Shown one piece after another: positions 10,200-20,867 of a stretch of 64,000 bases of DNA. This DNA comes from Macrotis lagotis. Taxonomy: Eukaryota > Chordata > Mammalia > Peramelemorphia > Peramelidae. The position numbers and the translations under genes are program-made. The notes below the pieces were generated by a model. It had not been told where the DNA came from and ran no database searches. It worked only from the letters and a program-made list of their open reading frames with translations. The stretch spans positions 286,847,078 through 286,911,077 of the forward strand of contig NC_133660.1 of the NCBI RefSeq assembly GCF_037893015.1, written 5' to 3'. Each line of letters starts with the position of its first letter. Within the stretch, counting starts at the first letter, position 1.

Positions 10200-12295
10200 G
10201 TCCAACGGAGAGAGATAGAAAGAGAAATGCCATCTAAAATTACTACAAAAAGTACAAAAAAATAGTCTAGAAGTTTATTTACTAAGACAAATTTAGGAAC
10301 TATATGAATACAAATATAGAAAGACAGTCCAATAGATAATTGAAAGAATATTAATTTTTCAGGGCACTTATTTGGCATAGTGAAGAGAGCCCTGGGCCTG
10401 GAATCAGGAAGACCCATGAGATTAAATCTAGCCTTCAACACTTCCTTAGTTGTATGACTCTGAACAAGTCACTTAGCCCTGTTTACTAAAATCTCCTCAT
10501 ATCTGTAATATGAGCTGGAGAAGGAAATGGCAAATCACTCCAGTATCTTTGCCAAGAAAACCCAAATAGGGTCATGAAAAGTCAAAAAATGGTGACTAAA
10601 AATTAATCTCTCATGGGTAGGTCATTCCAATAATAAAATAATAAAAAAAAAGACAAGGTTACTTAAATTAGTTTACTTATTTAGTGTCATGCCAATTAAA
10701 CTACCAAAGGACTATTTTATAGAGCTAGGAAAAAAAATAAAACTTATTTAGAGGAACAAAAGGTCAAGAATCTCAAGGGAAATAATGAAAACGTGGGAAG
10801 GAATTCCAGTCCTCTCAAAGTTAGATCTCATGCTACACCAGGGAGCAATAATTTTCCCAGGTAGTTGGTACTGGTATAAAAAACAAGAGATTGGTCAGTG
10901 GAACAGATTAGCTTCAACATGTAGAAATAAAGGGATATATAGAAGCCTAATGCTCGAAACCCTCCAAATCTCAGCTAATGGGTAAAGATTAACTATTGGA
11001 GAAAAGCTAATGGGAAAGCTGGAAAGGGATTTGGTGGCAATTGGATTTAAATCAATATCTCATACCATAAACTAAGATAAATTCCAAATATAGACAGTCA
11101 TATCATACCCACGTTAGAGGAGCAAGGAAGAAATTAACCTTTGAATCTAGAGATAAGGAAGGATTTGTGACCATACAAGAGAAAAAGAGGATCACAGAAA
11201 AGCAAGTGTACAAATTTGATAACATAAAATTGTTAAGTTTTTGTACAAATAAAACCAATGCAGATAAAAGTAGAAGGGAAATAGTGTGGGGAAAAATCTT
11301 TGTAGCAAGTGTCTTTTTCTGATAGTTTTTTTCATATATATAAAAAGAATATCTTCAAATTTATAATAGGAGCTATTCTCCAATGGATAAAAAAGGTCAA
11401 AGGCTAAAACAAGCAGTTTTGAAGGGAAGAAATCCAAGTTAGCAATATCAAAAAAATACTCTAATTCAGTTATAATTAGAGAAAAGTAAATTTTAAAAAA
11501 CTCTGAGGTTTTAACTCACATCTATCACATTGGCAAAGTTGACAAAAAGAAAAATGACAAATGTTGGAAGGGACTGTGGGCAGACAGGTACACTAATGCA
11601 ATGTTTGTGGAATTGAAAATTGGTTCAAAAGTTCTGGAAAACAATTTGGAATTCTGCTAAAAAAATCACTAAACAGGTCTTATCTTTTGAGTGAGCAATT
11701 CCACTTCAAGGCTATAAAGAGATCAAAGAAAAGATACAAAAATATTGTTTCAGCTCTCTTTGTAAAAGCAAAGAACTGGGGGGAAGGGATTATCCATTCG
11801 TTGGGGAATGGTTGAACAAATTGTTATATAAATTAATGAAAAACCACTGTCATAAGAGAGATTGAAATAGTGTTATCAGAGAAATCTGGAAGATTTATTT
11901 GAACTGATACAGAATAAGGAAATCATAAACATAGGAACAAATGATGTAATAAAGACCACATTATAAAGACAAACAACTTTGAAAGTCTTGGGAACTTGGA
12001 TGAATGTAAAGACCCACCCAAGAACCAGTAATAAAGCATGCTGCAGAACTTGGGACAAAGAAGCGGTAAACTCAAGATGTAGAACCAGTTACCAACACTT
12101 TAATAGTTTCAAACTAGACTAAGACTTTTGGTTATACCCTATACTTTTGGACTTGCCTGAAATTTCACTATGTATATTCATTTAGAAGGCTTTTGTTTTA
12201 CTTTTCTTTTTCACTGACAGGATGGAGGTGGAAGGGAGAGAAAGTGGATGTTTTTAATTTTAAAAAAATTTTAAGTTAAAAAACAGGAATTTATG
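10200..12295 (+). mobile_element. L1 LINE, ORF2 C-terminal half and 3' UTR
   Basis: The longest L1 copy here. The open frame at 10785-10985 reads WEGIPVLSKLDLMLHQGA...WYWYKKQEIGQWNRL, which matches the ORF2 region KWGGLGLPDLKLYYKA...WYWHKNRDIDQWNR of mammalian L1. The plus-strand text at 11520-11700 (CACATCTATCACATTGGCAAA, GACAAATGTTGGAAGGGACT) continues in order to the C-terminus. The 3' UTR runs to about 12295. A SINE interrupts it at 10370-10610. Many stops and small gaps show it is dead, and the 5' half is missing. Confidence 0.88.
10370..10610 (+). repeat. MIR-type SINE inside L1
   Basis: Complete CORE-SINE with the long 3' region: GAGCCCTGGGCCTGGAATCAG, TTAGTTGTATGACTCTGAAC, GGAGAAGGAAATGGCAAATC, TTTGCCAAGAAAACCCAAAT. 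L1 ORF2 text flanks it (GAATATTAATTTTTC on the left, AAAAATTAATCTCTCATGGG on the right). A short ATTAAT-centred duplication fits a target site. Confidence 0.82.
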
Positions 12296-12299
12296 TTTG

Positions 12300-12490
12300 T
12301 TCTTAGAGACATCTCATAGTCACTAGGATTTATTGAGAAGAGAGAGACATGATCAGATCTGCCCCTTAGGAAAATTGCTTTGGCAGCTGAGTAGATAGAT
12401 TGGAGTGGGGAGAGGGACTTGAGGCAGGGAGACTAAAGAGGAGGCTGTTGTAAGAGATCAGGTGATATGTGGAGATCCTGAGCTAGGATG
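12300..12490 (-). mobile_element. L2 fragment
   Basis: Reverse L2 text: ATGATCAGATCTGCCCCTTAG, GCTTTGGCAGCTGAGTAGAT, GATTGGAGTGGGGAGAGGGA, CTTGAGGCAGGGAGAC. This corresponds to the ORF2 C-terminal part of L2. Confidence 0.65.
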
Positions 12491-12865
12491 GCAGCTGAGT
12501 GAATGGAGAGAATCAAAACTCAATTCCAAGGCTTCTTGCATTTAGTGAAGTGGTTAAGAAATTCAACCAAGGCCATATAGGCAAGGATTCCTTCACCCTC
12601 TATCCTCCATCCTTAGGGTATCTAGAGAACAAATCTAGGCTCAAAAATACAGTCTGCAGCTTCTCCTTTCCATCTCTCAAACAGATTCATCTTAGAAGAC
12701 AGAAGCTATTGTTTATCCTTTGTTTGTGAATTGGATTTAGGTGAACAAAGTCACTGGCCTCTTTTCTCTCTCTTCCAGAGGTAGCCAAATCCAGTGACTG
12801 GACACAAGGCAGGAAGGCAGAAGCTAAGGTCAAAAGATGGGCTGTATGTGTGTATACACACAGCT

Positions 12866-12881
12866 GGGTGGGTGGGTGGGT
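12866..12881 (+). other. (GGGT)4 G-quadruplex motif
   Basis: Four exact GGGT units in a row, GGGTGGGTGGGTGGGT. Sequences of this form are known to fold into very stable parallel G-quadruplexes in vitro. Whether it folds or acts here is unknown. Confidence 0.6.
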
Positions 12882-12978
12882 GAGGTGGATGATAGATCTG
12901 GTCACCCGAGAATGCACTGGAAAAGTAAATACTAGGGTTCAATAACTCAATACAACAAATATTGATTACCTTCTTCCA

Positions 12979-13097
12979 ATTTATTGTTGTTTGTCCTTCA
13001 TTTGTCCTTCAAGAAGACCATGACATCAGGGAGGTAAGGCTATGACAAGCACATGAATTAGAGTTGAGAGTGGAGTGGGGGATGGGCTAAGTCAACC
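12979..13097 (-). repeat. Long-SINE tail fragment (RTE-like)
   Basis: The plus strand reads TTGTTGTTTGTCCTTCATTT with a local duplication of TTTGTCCTTC, then AAGAAGACCATGACATCAGG and GACAAGCACATGAATTAG. This is the 3' part of the long SINE family. Confidence 0.65.
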
Positions 13098-13620
13098 TCA
13101 CAAGCAAAGTTAGATGCTAAGCACTGGAGATACAGAGATATTTTTTTATTGGTCTCAAGGAGCATCTGTTCTATTGAGATAAGGGGGATATGACAAGATC
13201 ACAAATCAGTACAATAGAAAGTACCATTATATATGGGGGTAGGGGATTGATCCAGACAAAATGTTCAAGAAACATTTAAAAAGGAAAAAGCACATTCAGA
13301 CAGGGAAGGCTTCATGGAGGAGGTGGCTCCTGAGCTGAGCCTTGAAGCCTTGAAGGGTATATTCCAGGTGGAGGAGATTGGAGAGGACATATCATTCTTA
13401 GGGAGCAGCTGATAGTTCAGTGTGGAAGTCACATAGATGTTAAGTAGGGAAACAATGGGAAATAAGATTGACTAGATCCAGGTTATGGAGCAAGGGCCTT
13501 AAATATTCAAAGGGTGAGCAGTTTTTCCCTGGAGCAAGAAGGAGCCTGTATCACTAAAGGTTCTTAAAACAAAGGGTGACACGGTCAGAAGAATGATGTA
13601 GGAAGGTCCTCTTGGCATCT
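13090..13620 (-). mobile_element. L2 3' segment of a twin-primed copy
   Basis: On the minus strand this is L2 sequence from about the ATCCTCCACAC region to its 3' end. Plus-strand markers are GATGCTAAGCACTGGAGATAC (tail side), CTGAGCTGAGCCTTGAAGCC, TGAGCAGTTTTTCCCTGGAG and GTGACACGGTCAGAAGAATG at the right edge. The right edge abuts plus-strand L2 that carries the upstream part of the element. The two pieces divide L2 at about the same internal point. Confidence 0.65.
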
Positions 13621-13934
13621 ACTCAATGAAGGAATGCCTTTCTCCAACCTTCAACTTGTGCCCTGCATCCTAATTCCTCTTACTTGCTCCAGGAACCTGC
13701 CCCTTCAATCATTTCCTTTCTTCCTAATTTGCAATCTCTCCTTATCTATTAGTTCTTTCCTTATGGTCTAAAAATATGCCCAGATCTCCTCCCATCTTTA
13801 ACAAACTTTCAGTTGAACTATCATCCTCTGGAAGGTAGCATGTACTTCTTTCCTTTCATAGTGAAACTCCTGGAAAAAGCCATCTACATTTGTTGCCTCT
13901 ACTTTCCCATGAAATTTGACTTCCAATCCCTTCT

Positions 13935-14730
13935 CTTTTAATAATATTTTATTTTTCCCAATCACATGAAATTTTTTTTAACATTTCCTTTGTTTTTTTT
14001 TATGTTTTGAGTGCCAAATTCCATTCCTCCTCCTCTCTGAGACAGTATGCAATCTGATATAGGCTATACATGCGCAATCAATGTAAAACACATTTCCATA
14101 TTAGTCATTTTGTGGAAGAAAACTTGAACAAAAAAAGAACAGAAAGAAAGTAAAAAATAGTATGCTTTGGTCTGTATTCAGTTGCCATAAGTTTTTCCTC
14201 TGGAGGTGGATTGCATTTTTCAACATAAGTCCTTTGAGTCTATCTTGGATCGTTGTATTGCTCAGAATAGCTAAGTCATTCACAGTGTTCATTACACAAT
14301 ATTGCTATTACTGTGTAGAGAGTTCTGCTCACTTCACTCTGCATCAGTTCAGGTAAATCTTTCCTGGTTTTTTTCAAATAATCCTGCTTGTCATGTCTTA
14401 CAGCATAATAATATTAGTTTATAATCATATACCACAACTTGTTCAGACATTCTCCAGTTGATGGGCATCCCCTCTATTTTCAATTCTTAGCTACCATAAA
14501 AAGAGATGCTATAAACTATTTTTGTACTAATAGTTCCTTTATCCATTTTATTTTTTAATTTCTTTGGAATACAGCGGTATTGCAAGATCAAAAAGTATGC
14601 ACAGTTTGATAGCCCTTTGGACATAATTCCAAATTGTTCTCCAGAATGGTTGGATCAGCTCACAACTCTACCAACAATGCATTAGTGTTCCTAGTTTTCC
14701 CACATCCCTTCCAATATTACAATCACTTCT
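13935..14730 (-). mobile_element. L1 3' end inside L2
   Basis: Reverse L1: TAATATTTTATTTTTCCCAATC (tail), CATTTCCATATTAGTCATTT, CTGGAGGTGGATTGCATTTTT, TCACTTCACTCTGCATCAGT, CCAGTTGATGGGCATCCCCTC, CCAAATTGTTCTCCAGAATGG and AACAATGCATTAGTGTTCC. It covers the ORF2 C-terminus and 3' UTR. L2 text lies on both sides. Confidence 0.85.
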
Positions 14731-15004
14731 AATCACTCAACTGAAACTACTCACTCCATGGATCCCAGTGATCTATTAATCTATAACTCTGCTCCCTGCT
14801 CTACTCTTTTCCCATCTTCCTCTTCCCTCATTTTTCTCTCCTTTCTTTTCCTCTTTCTACTATCTCCCTCCCCATCATTTCTCTTGGGTTCAGTCCTAAG
14901 CAGATGACTCTTAAATCTCTATATCCAGCCCTAGTCTTTCTCTTAAATCAGAATGGATGTCACAAAGGCATTTCAAAATCAGCCTTTCCAAAACACATGA
15001 TTTT

Positions 15005-15215
15005 TCCCTACCTAGCATCTCTCTTACTAATTTTGACGGGATCCCCTCAATTTCCAATTCTTTGCCACTACAAAAAAAAAGGTGCTGCTATTAATATTTT
15101 GGAACATGTGGAAGTTTTCCAATTTTTTGTGATTTCTTCTGGATATAGGCCTAGAATTGGAATTACTGGGTCAAAAGTAATGAACTTTTTATGCAAAAAA
15201 GGAGCTTACATTCTA
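15005..15215 (-). mobile_element. Short L1 ORF2 fragment
   Basis: Reverse L1 text: GGGATCCCCTCAATTTCCAAT, TTGCCACTACAAAAAAAAAGG, TGCTGCTATTAATATTTTGG, then a GGAATTACTGGGTCAAAAG stretch. It is followed by an L2-tail-like GAGCTTACATTCTAATGG. Confidence 0.65.
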
Positions 15216-15709
15216 ATGGTGGAGGACCACCTGTAAAAGAGGGAGGGAGAGAGGGCAGGAAATGGCAGTGTTTGGAAATGGCCCTGGAGTTAACCTTGAT
15301 GTCTTCCTCCTTTACCTCATTAATCCCATCGGTTGCCTAGTCTTGTCTTTCTCACTTCCATTCCCTACTCTCCACTTACACGATCCCAATCTATTCCAGG
15401 CTCTCTTCTCTGCACTGCCTAGATTCTTGCAATAGCCTCTTGCTTGACCTCAGGCTCTTCTCTCTACAATTCGTCCATAAGATATCTTGAGGAGGAGGAG
15501 GAGGAGGTTGAATTCTGCTTCAGAGTCAATGGGCCAGGATTCAATCCTACCTCTGACCCTTATTACTGGTATGACTTTGGGGACATTATCTGGGACTCTG
15601 TTTCCTCATCCACAAAATTCTAGGATTCTGTGATAGTCTCAAAGACCAGTTCTGACCGTCACTCTCCTCCTCAAGGAACTCCAAGGGAACATTCCCTCTA
15701 ATCTTTCTT

Positions 15710-16006
15710 GGAAGCTAGGTGGTATAGTAGATAGAGTGCTGACCTTGGAGTTGGGAGGACCTGGATTCAAATCTGACCTCAGATATGTGACACTTGACTG
15801 TGTGATCTTGGGCAAGTCACTTAACTCTGCTTCATATCCAGGGCCATTTCTAGTTGTTCTGATCCATATCTGGGCACTGGACCCAGATAGCTCCAGAGGC
15901 TGGTGACTTAGCCCAGCCCCCGCCCCCAAATCCAGAGCATGTACTTGTCATGGCATCACCTCCCTGACATCAGAGTCTTCTTCAAGAATGAAGGATAATG
16001 GAAACA
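15710..16006 (+). repeat. Long marsupial SINE (full length)
   Basis: Head GGAAGCTAGGTGGTATAGTAG, body GATCTTGGGCAAGTCACTTAA, then the distinctive 3' half: CTGGACCCAGATAGCTCCAG, GAGGCTGGTGACTTAGCCC, CTTGTCATGGCATCACCTCC, CTTCAAGAATGAAGGATAATG. The 3' half appears RTE-derived. Confidence 0.88.
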
Positions 16007-16161
16007 ATGTAAAGACTAACAGAATGGCTTCTGTGGAGGATGGGGGGAGGGAAGCAAGATTAGGGGGAAAATTGTAAAATTCAAAATAAATAAATAAACA
16101 AACAAATGAACGAATAAATAAATGAATGAATGGATAAATAAATTAATAAATAAATAGAATA
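16007..16161 (+). mobile_element. 5'-truncated L1 3' UTR with AAAT-rich tail
   Basis: GTAAAGACTAACAGAATGGC, then TCTGTGGAGGATGGGGGG, AGCAAGATTAGGGGGAAAATT, ending in a degenerate AAAT/AATG tetranucleotide run (16083-16157). The same tail sequence appears at 29.4 kb and, reversed, at 22.9 kb. This marks one L1 subfamily. Confidence 0.75.
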
Positions 16162-16309
16162 AAGAATGAGGATAAACATCATCAGGATCAGATATCAACT
16201 CCTTTGTTTAGCATCTGAATCCTGATGTACATTTGAGACTTATTATATTTTATTCTCTTCCCCCCACACACATACTCTACAATTCAACCAAACTGAACTA
16301 TTTTCTACA

Positions 16310-16407
16310 TTCCATTAGATTGTAAGCTCCTTGAGGGCAGGGCCCATCTTTTCTTGCTTATGGCATGCCCAGGGTTTAGATGATGCCTGGCACATCTTAG
16401 ACACTTG
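16310..16407 (+). mobile_element. L2 3' terminal fragment
   Basis: ATTAGATTGTAAGCTCCTTG, AGGGCAGGGCCCATCTTTTC, CCTGGCACATCTTAGACACTT. This is the typical extreme 3' end of L2. Confidence 0.7.
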
Positions 16408-16630
16408 TCATTTTTTCAGTTGTGTCTGATTCTCTGTAAACCCATTTTGAATTTTCTTGGCAGAAATACTTCAGAAATTTGCCATTTCCTTCTCCAGCTC
16501 ATTTTACAGATGATGAAACCAAATCAAGCAGGTGAAATGATTTGGTCAGGGTCACACAGCTAATAAGTGGCTGAGGTTGGATTAGAACTCATGAAGATTC
16601 CAAGCCAGTGCTCTATCTGCTTTACCACCT
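16408..16630 (-). repeat. MIR-type SINE
   Basis: On plus: GTTGTGTCTGATTCTCTGTAA, CCATTTTGAATTTTCTTGGC, TGCCATTTCCTTCTCCAGCTC, TTTTACAGATGATGAAACC, GGTCAGGGTCACACAGCTAA and a reversed head near 16620. Confidence 0.85.
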
Positions 16631-16654
16631 AACTTCCCCCTGGGAGTAGTGCTA

Positions 16655-16800
16655 TTAATAATCCAATTTTACAGTTGAGGAAACTGGGGCAGAGTTACAC
16701 CAGTTAGTGTTGGAGGCTGGGTTTGAACTCACAGAGCTAAATCTTCTTGACTCCCGGCCTGGAGCTATGTGCTCTATGGCTCTACCTAGCTGCCCAGTAG
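16655..16800 (-). repeat. MIR-type SINE fragment
   Basis: CCAATTTTACAGTTGAGGAAAC, GGTTTGAACTCACAGAGC, TTCTTGACTCCCGGCC and GCTCTACCTAGCTGCCC. This is a reverse SINE head and core. Confidence 0.7.
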
Positions 16801-16829
16801 GTACTTAATGAAGGCTTATTGATTGATGG

Positions 16830-17125
16830 ATTCCATCTCCCACCTCTCTGCCTTTGCCCAGGCTGTGCCTGATGCCTCCACAGTTCTGCCTCTTTTCTCC
16901 TATCCCTTAGAATGCTTGACTTCAGAGTTCAGCTCAAACATTTCCTCCTCCCTGAGCCGTTTCCTGATCCCCCAGCTGCTCCTGCCTCCCTGCCTCCAAA
17001 TTACCTGCCGCTACCCCTCCCACCCACACCCTGAGGAGAATAAAAAGTCCTTGAGCAAAGGGCCGATTCCTTTTTGTCTTCATATCCCAAGCTCCTAGAA
17101 CAGTTCTGCATATTTACTGGTTGAT
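16830..17125 (+). mobile_element. L2 3' end, opposite in strand to the long L2 on its right
   Basis: The plus strand reads GCCTTTGCCCAGGCTGTGCC, CTTCAGAGTTCAGCTCAAAC, ATTTCCTCCTCCCTGAGCC and ends at CTAGAACAGTTCTGCATATT. It is L2's last 300 bases or so. It lies directly against the minus-strand L2 that lacks roughly the same terminal portion. The open frame across it is the L2 C-terminus remnant. Confidence 0.7.
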
Positions 17126-17757
17126 TGAAGGTGTGGAACCAACTGTGAAGGGTCTTAAGTGACAGGTTGATGCATTTTTGTTTTATCCTGTAATACGCAA
17201 TGGGAAACTGGAATAACTCCAGCTCACTGAGGAGGGGAGGCACGTGGTCCCACTCTGTGTCTAAGGAAGGCTATTTTGGCAACTGTGTGGAAGATGGATT
17301 ATGGAGCGGAGAGACTGGAGACAGGCAGGTCAGTTAGGAGTCGCTTGCAATTGTACAGACAAGAGGTGACAAGGGCTCTGGAGAAATGGGTGAAGGGGAG
17401 GGATATTGTGGAGGCCAGGACATGAAGAATGGCAAATGACCAGATGTTGGAGGGCAAGGAAAGAGGCAGGGAAGATGAGCTCCGTTGGTTGGGAAGGTGG
17501 CAGCCCCATCAACAGAAAGATCTATTGAGAGGAGAACTAGGTTGGAGGGACATTGGGGGTGGAGGGGAGATATAGAGTTTAGACATGTGTCTGAGATGCC
17601 AGTGGAGGAGCCAGATGAAGATGTTCTGTTCATTAGGACTGGAGCTCAGAAAGAGACTTGGGCTGGATACATAGATTGGGGAGTCATCCGCAAAGAGATG
17701 ATGAGTGGACCAATGGAACCTGATGAGATAGATCATCAGGGGGGAGAGATAGAGTAA

Positions 17758-17891
17758 AGAGTGAGACAGAGACACAGATAAAGAGAGACAGAAAGGGATA
17801 GAGACAGACACAGACACAGAGAGACAGAGACAAAGACAATGACAGAAAGACACAGAGACAGAGATAGAAAGACCCACAGAGACAGAAAGAC

Positions 17892-17948
<57 letters not shown>
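17758..17948 (+). repeat. GACA/GA purine-rich microsatellite
   Basis: GAGACAGA-type units grade into a pure (GA)n run at 17895-17948. It lies inside the long L2. The long minus-strand open frames here (Ser/Leu-rich) are produced by the repeat. Confidence 0.95.
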
Positions 17949-17951
<3 letters not shown>

Positions 17952-18199
17952 GGACTGAGAGAAATCATAAAGAAAAAAGAGACCAGGATAGTGTCTGAAG
18001 GCATACTCACAGGGAGGGATGGATATGATGATGAACCAGAAAATAAGAGTGGGTAGGAGGAGAACCAGAAAAGAACAGAAGCTTGGGGAGGAGGGGTCAT
18101 CCCTAAAAAAGAGATGGTCAACATTACAGAAAGCCAGGAATTTATAGTTGATGAGGTCTGGAAAAAATGGGTCATTGGCTTTAGCAGTTAAGTTCCCTG

Positions 18200-18640
18200 G
18201 GGACCGTAGACAACAAATGAGACATATATTTTCAGACCAGACCAAATATAACCCAAATATGTTTTTGCTTGACTCTGCTCACTTGTTACAGGAGAAGGTT
18301 TTTATTGGAGGAGTCAAAGATAGTCATAGGGATACAAGAAAAAAAAAGATTTTTTTAAAGTCAATGAAACATAAAAGAAATGGAACAAAAATACATAAAT
18401 GGAAGTTCAGAGGGTCAGGAAGAAAAGGGCAGAGTTGGTACTATCATATTCAGGTTAATAATAGCAAAAAATAAAGTGTGATGCATTCTTCAAAAAACTA
18501 ATTATATACAGTAAATCCTCAGTTTCTTCAATGATCCACTTTTTTAACCTTTTTGAAAATATGTAAACATTCATTTATTTGTTTTCTGTAAAATTCATAA
18601 GAAAAAATATTTCTTTTTTTTTTTTAAAGGGAGAGATCAC
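18200..18640 (+). mobile_element. L1-like 3' UTR insert in L2
   Basis: GTTTTTGCTTGACTCTGCTC, ACTTGTTACAGGAGAAGGTT, followed by A/T-rich text to TTTCTTTTTTTTTTTAAAG. A related sequence occurs at 30.74-31.07 kb (CCTGAGCTCACTTGTTTCAA). I take both as old L1 3' UTR copies. The family name is uncertain. Confidence 0.5.
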
Positions 18641-19260
18641 TGGTAGTCTTTGCAAGAACAGTTATTGGAAGGGCATGGCAGGAAACTAGCCTGGAAAGGA
18701 TTGAGAAAGTAATTGATGGTGAGGACGGAGAGGCAGCAAGGCTGAAGGTCTCTTTCAAAGAGCTTAGCAGTCAAAGAAAGGGCTTGAACCATCTTGGAGA
18801 CTGTCTGAAGAAGCCTGTGATCTCCAGTGTACTGCTCTGATGGATACTCGTGCTTGCTCACTTGGCTTACAAGGGTAACAGGGCCAAGGGAAAGTATTTT
18901 AAGAATAGAGGAGACCTAAGGGATTTTGCAGGCAATTGGAAAGGAGCCAAGAGATAGGAAGAGATAGGACATGAGAGAGAGAAGTGATTGATGGAGCAAG
19001 CTTCCCAAGAAGAGAGAAGGAGATGTGAATGGAATGAGTAGAGGGATTAGCTTGGCGAATAGATAGGTCACCTCATCTTTTGAAACTAGGGCATAAAAGG
19101 AGATGATAGATAAAAATGGAGAGAAATTTTGATGTGTGGTGTAGGGGAGATGAGAGAATTCACCGGCAGGCTCCTTTTTCTGTAGAGTGAGTATTGAGAT
19201 CATTATCGAAGGAGAGGAGAGCAGCAAACAAGCAAAGATGACAAAAGATGAAAATAGTGC

Positions 19261-19261
<1 letters not shown>

Positions 19262-19332
<71 letters not shown>
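19262..19332 (+). repeat. (GA)n microsatellite
   Basis: About 70 bases of nearly pure GA, inside the long L2. Confidence 0.97.
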
Positions 19333-19334
<2 letters not shown>

Positions 19335-19362
19335 TGAAGAAGCTGCAGTAAAATTGGAATAT

Positions 19363-19905
19363 TGTTAGTAGCCTGGTGGAGGAGCTGTGAATTGGTCCAA
19401 TCTTTCTGGAAGGCAATTGGGACTTATACTAAGAAAGTGACAAAAATTTGTACAGCCTTTGACCTCAAGATTACACTGTTTGGCATATACCTGAGAGGAG
19501 GTCAAAAATGAAAAGAAAGGTCCCATATTCAGCAATATATTCATGTCATTGCTTTTTTGTAGTAACCAAGAACTGGAAAAATGAGATGCCCATTGTTTGA
19601 GGAATGACAAAACAAATTGCAGAGCATGAATGTCATTGAATATCATTTCAATGTTTCCATGAAGAATCTGAAAAACATGGGAACCCTCATATGAACTGAT
19701 GGAAAGAGACATCCGCAAAACTAGGAAAATGGCTCTCATGTTGACAACAACAGAATGGAAAGAACACACAAACAAAAAGTGATAAACACTGATTATGATG
19801 AACAATCTTGGTCCAGAAGAAGGTGCATCTTCTGCCTTTGTTGAAGAAATGGTCCATTCAGGTCCAGTTCAGTGGATGGGTGGGCTATTTTTTTGGAATT
19901 GTTCT
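19363..19905 (+). mobile_element. L1 LINE ORF2 C-terminal fragment
   Basis: Plus-strand text follows L1 ORF2: GAGCTGTGAATTGGTCCAAT, CTTTCTGGAAGGCAATTGGG, TACAGCCTTTGACCTCAAG, AACCAAGAACTGGAAAAATG, ATATGAACTGATGGAAAGAG. It is heavily diverged. Its 3' UTR runs straight into the pyrimidine tract at 19906. Confidence 0.75.
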
Positions 19906-20410
19906 TGTTTCTCCCTGTCTCTCTCCCTGTCTCTCTTCCTCTCCTCTCTCCTTCTCCCTCTCCCTCTCTCTCTCACTCTTTCTCCTTCCCTCTCTCTTAT
20001 CTCTTCTTTCTCTTGTTCTCTCCTTCTCTCTCCTTTCCCTCTCTCTTTTCCCTTTCTACCTTTCCATCTCTCTCCCTTTCTCTTTCTCCTTCCTTCTCTT
20101 TTTCTCTCTCTGTCCTTCTTTCTCTTTCTCCTTCCCTCTCTTCCTCCTCCTCTCTCCTCTCTTTTCTCCTTCCTTCTCTTTCTCTGTCTCCTTCCCTCCT
20201 TCTTTCTCTTTCTCCTTCTCTCTTTCTCCTCCTTTCTCCTCTCTTTTTCTCCTTCCTTCTCTCTTTCTCCTTCCTTCCTTCTTTCTCCTTCTCTCTTCCT
20301 CCTCCTTTCTCCTCCCTTCTCTCTTTCTCTCTCTCCTTCTTTCCTTTTTTCTCTCTTCTCCCTCTCTCTCTGTCTCTGTCTCTCACACACACACATATAC
20401 ATACACACGC
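19906..20410 (+). repeat. Approximately 480-bp pyrimidine tract with CA/TA end
   Basis: Plus strand is almost pure C/T from 19906 to 20383, built from CTCTCTTTCTCC and CTTCCTTCTC-like words, then (CA)n to about 20396 and a TACATACACA end. Open frames of 193-212 codons in several frames on both strands are artefacts of stop-poor composition. It sits at the L1 3' UTR, the part of marsupial L1 that is naturally T/C-rich, so it probably grew from it. Confidence 0.9.
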
Positions 20411-20867
20411 TTATGTTAGAAGGAATCACATAGGAGGAAATAGGAAGAGATAAATTAGGAAATAAAATTGGTGCAAAAATAAAAAAGAGAAATTTTTTTA
20501 ACAAAGAAAGAGAAGAGTGGGGGATTGGAAAGTAGAAGGGGCTTCTTCATGAGGTCCATGACAGAGCTAGAGGATTGCTAAATAGCAATGGGGCCCAGTT
20601 GAGTTAGAGAAAAGGAATTTTGGTTGGATCCAGTCTGCATGGCTTCTTGGCCTCCTCCAGCAGTTCGGGAATAGGAAGGGAAAAGGCAGATGGTGAGGGT
20701 TACAGAGAGTTGAGGATTAGCAGGGTGTAAACAGAGGAAGGACAAGGGGACGAAGGACTCTAGGTCAATGTGTTGTTGAACTGCTAAACTCTGAGTTAAA
20801 ATTCCAAAAGGAGGACATTGAAGTAGGGGGTGATGGCCTTAGGGGACAGGGAGGGAGACACTACAGC

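Larger units (their letters stand above)
13622..15480 (+). mobile_element. L2 reverse-transcriptase segment, inverted relative to the 3' segment at 13.1-13.6 kb
   Basis: Plus-strand L2 ORF2: AACTTGTGCCCTGCATCCTAA, CTCCTGGAAAAAGCCATCTAC, CACTCAACTGAAACTACTCAC, then GCAGATGACTCTTAAATCTC, which encodes ADDS-stop-ISISSP (the catalytic palm motif of L2 RT). It ends with GATTCTTGCAATAGCCTCTTG. It is interrupted by L1 fragments at 13935-14730 and about 15005-15215. The right end stops close to the L2 position where the minus-strand piece at 13620 starts. Confidence 0.75.

Noticed and set aside
9980-10441. 153-codon minus frame
   Set aside because: Lies antisense to L1 ORF2, L2 and a MIR-type SINE; its content is the reverse complement of repeats.
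19795-20504. Open frames of 193-212 codons on both strands, Ser/Leu/Phe-rich or Arg/Glu/Lys-rich
   Set aside because: They coincide with the pyrimidine tract. Composition alone removes stop codons, and several frames are open at once.
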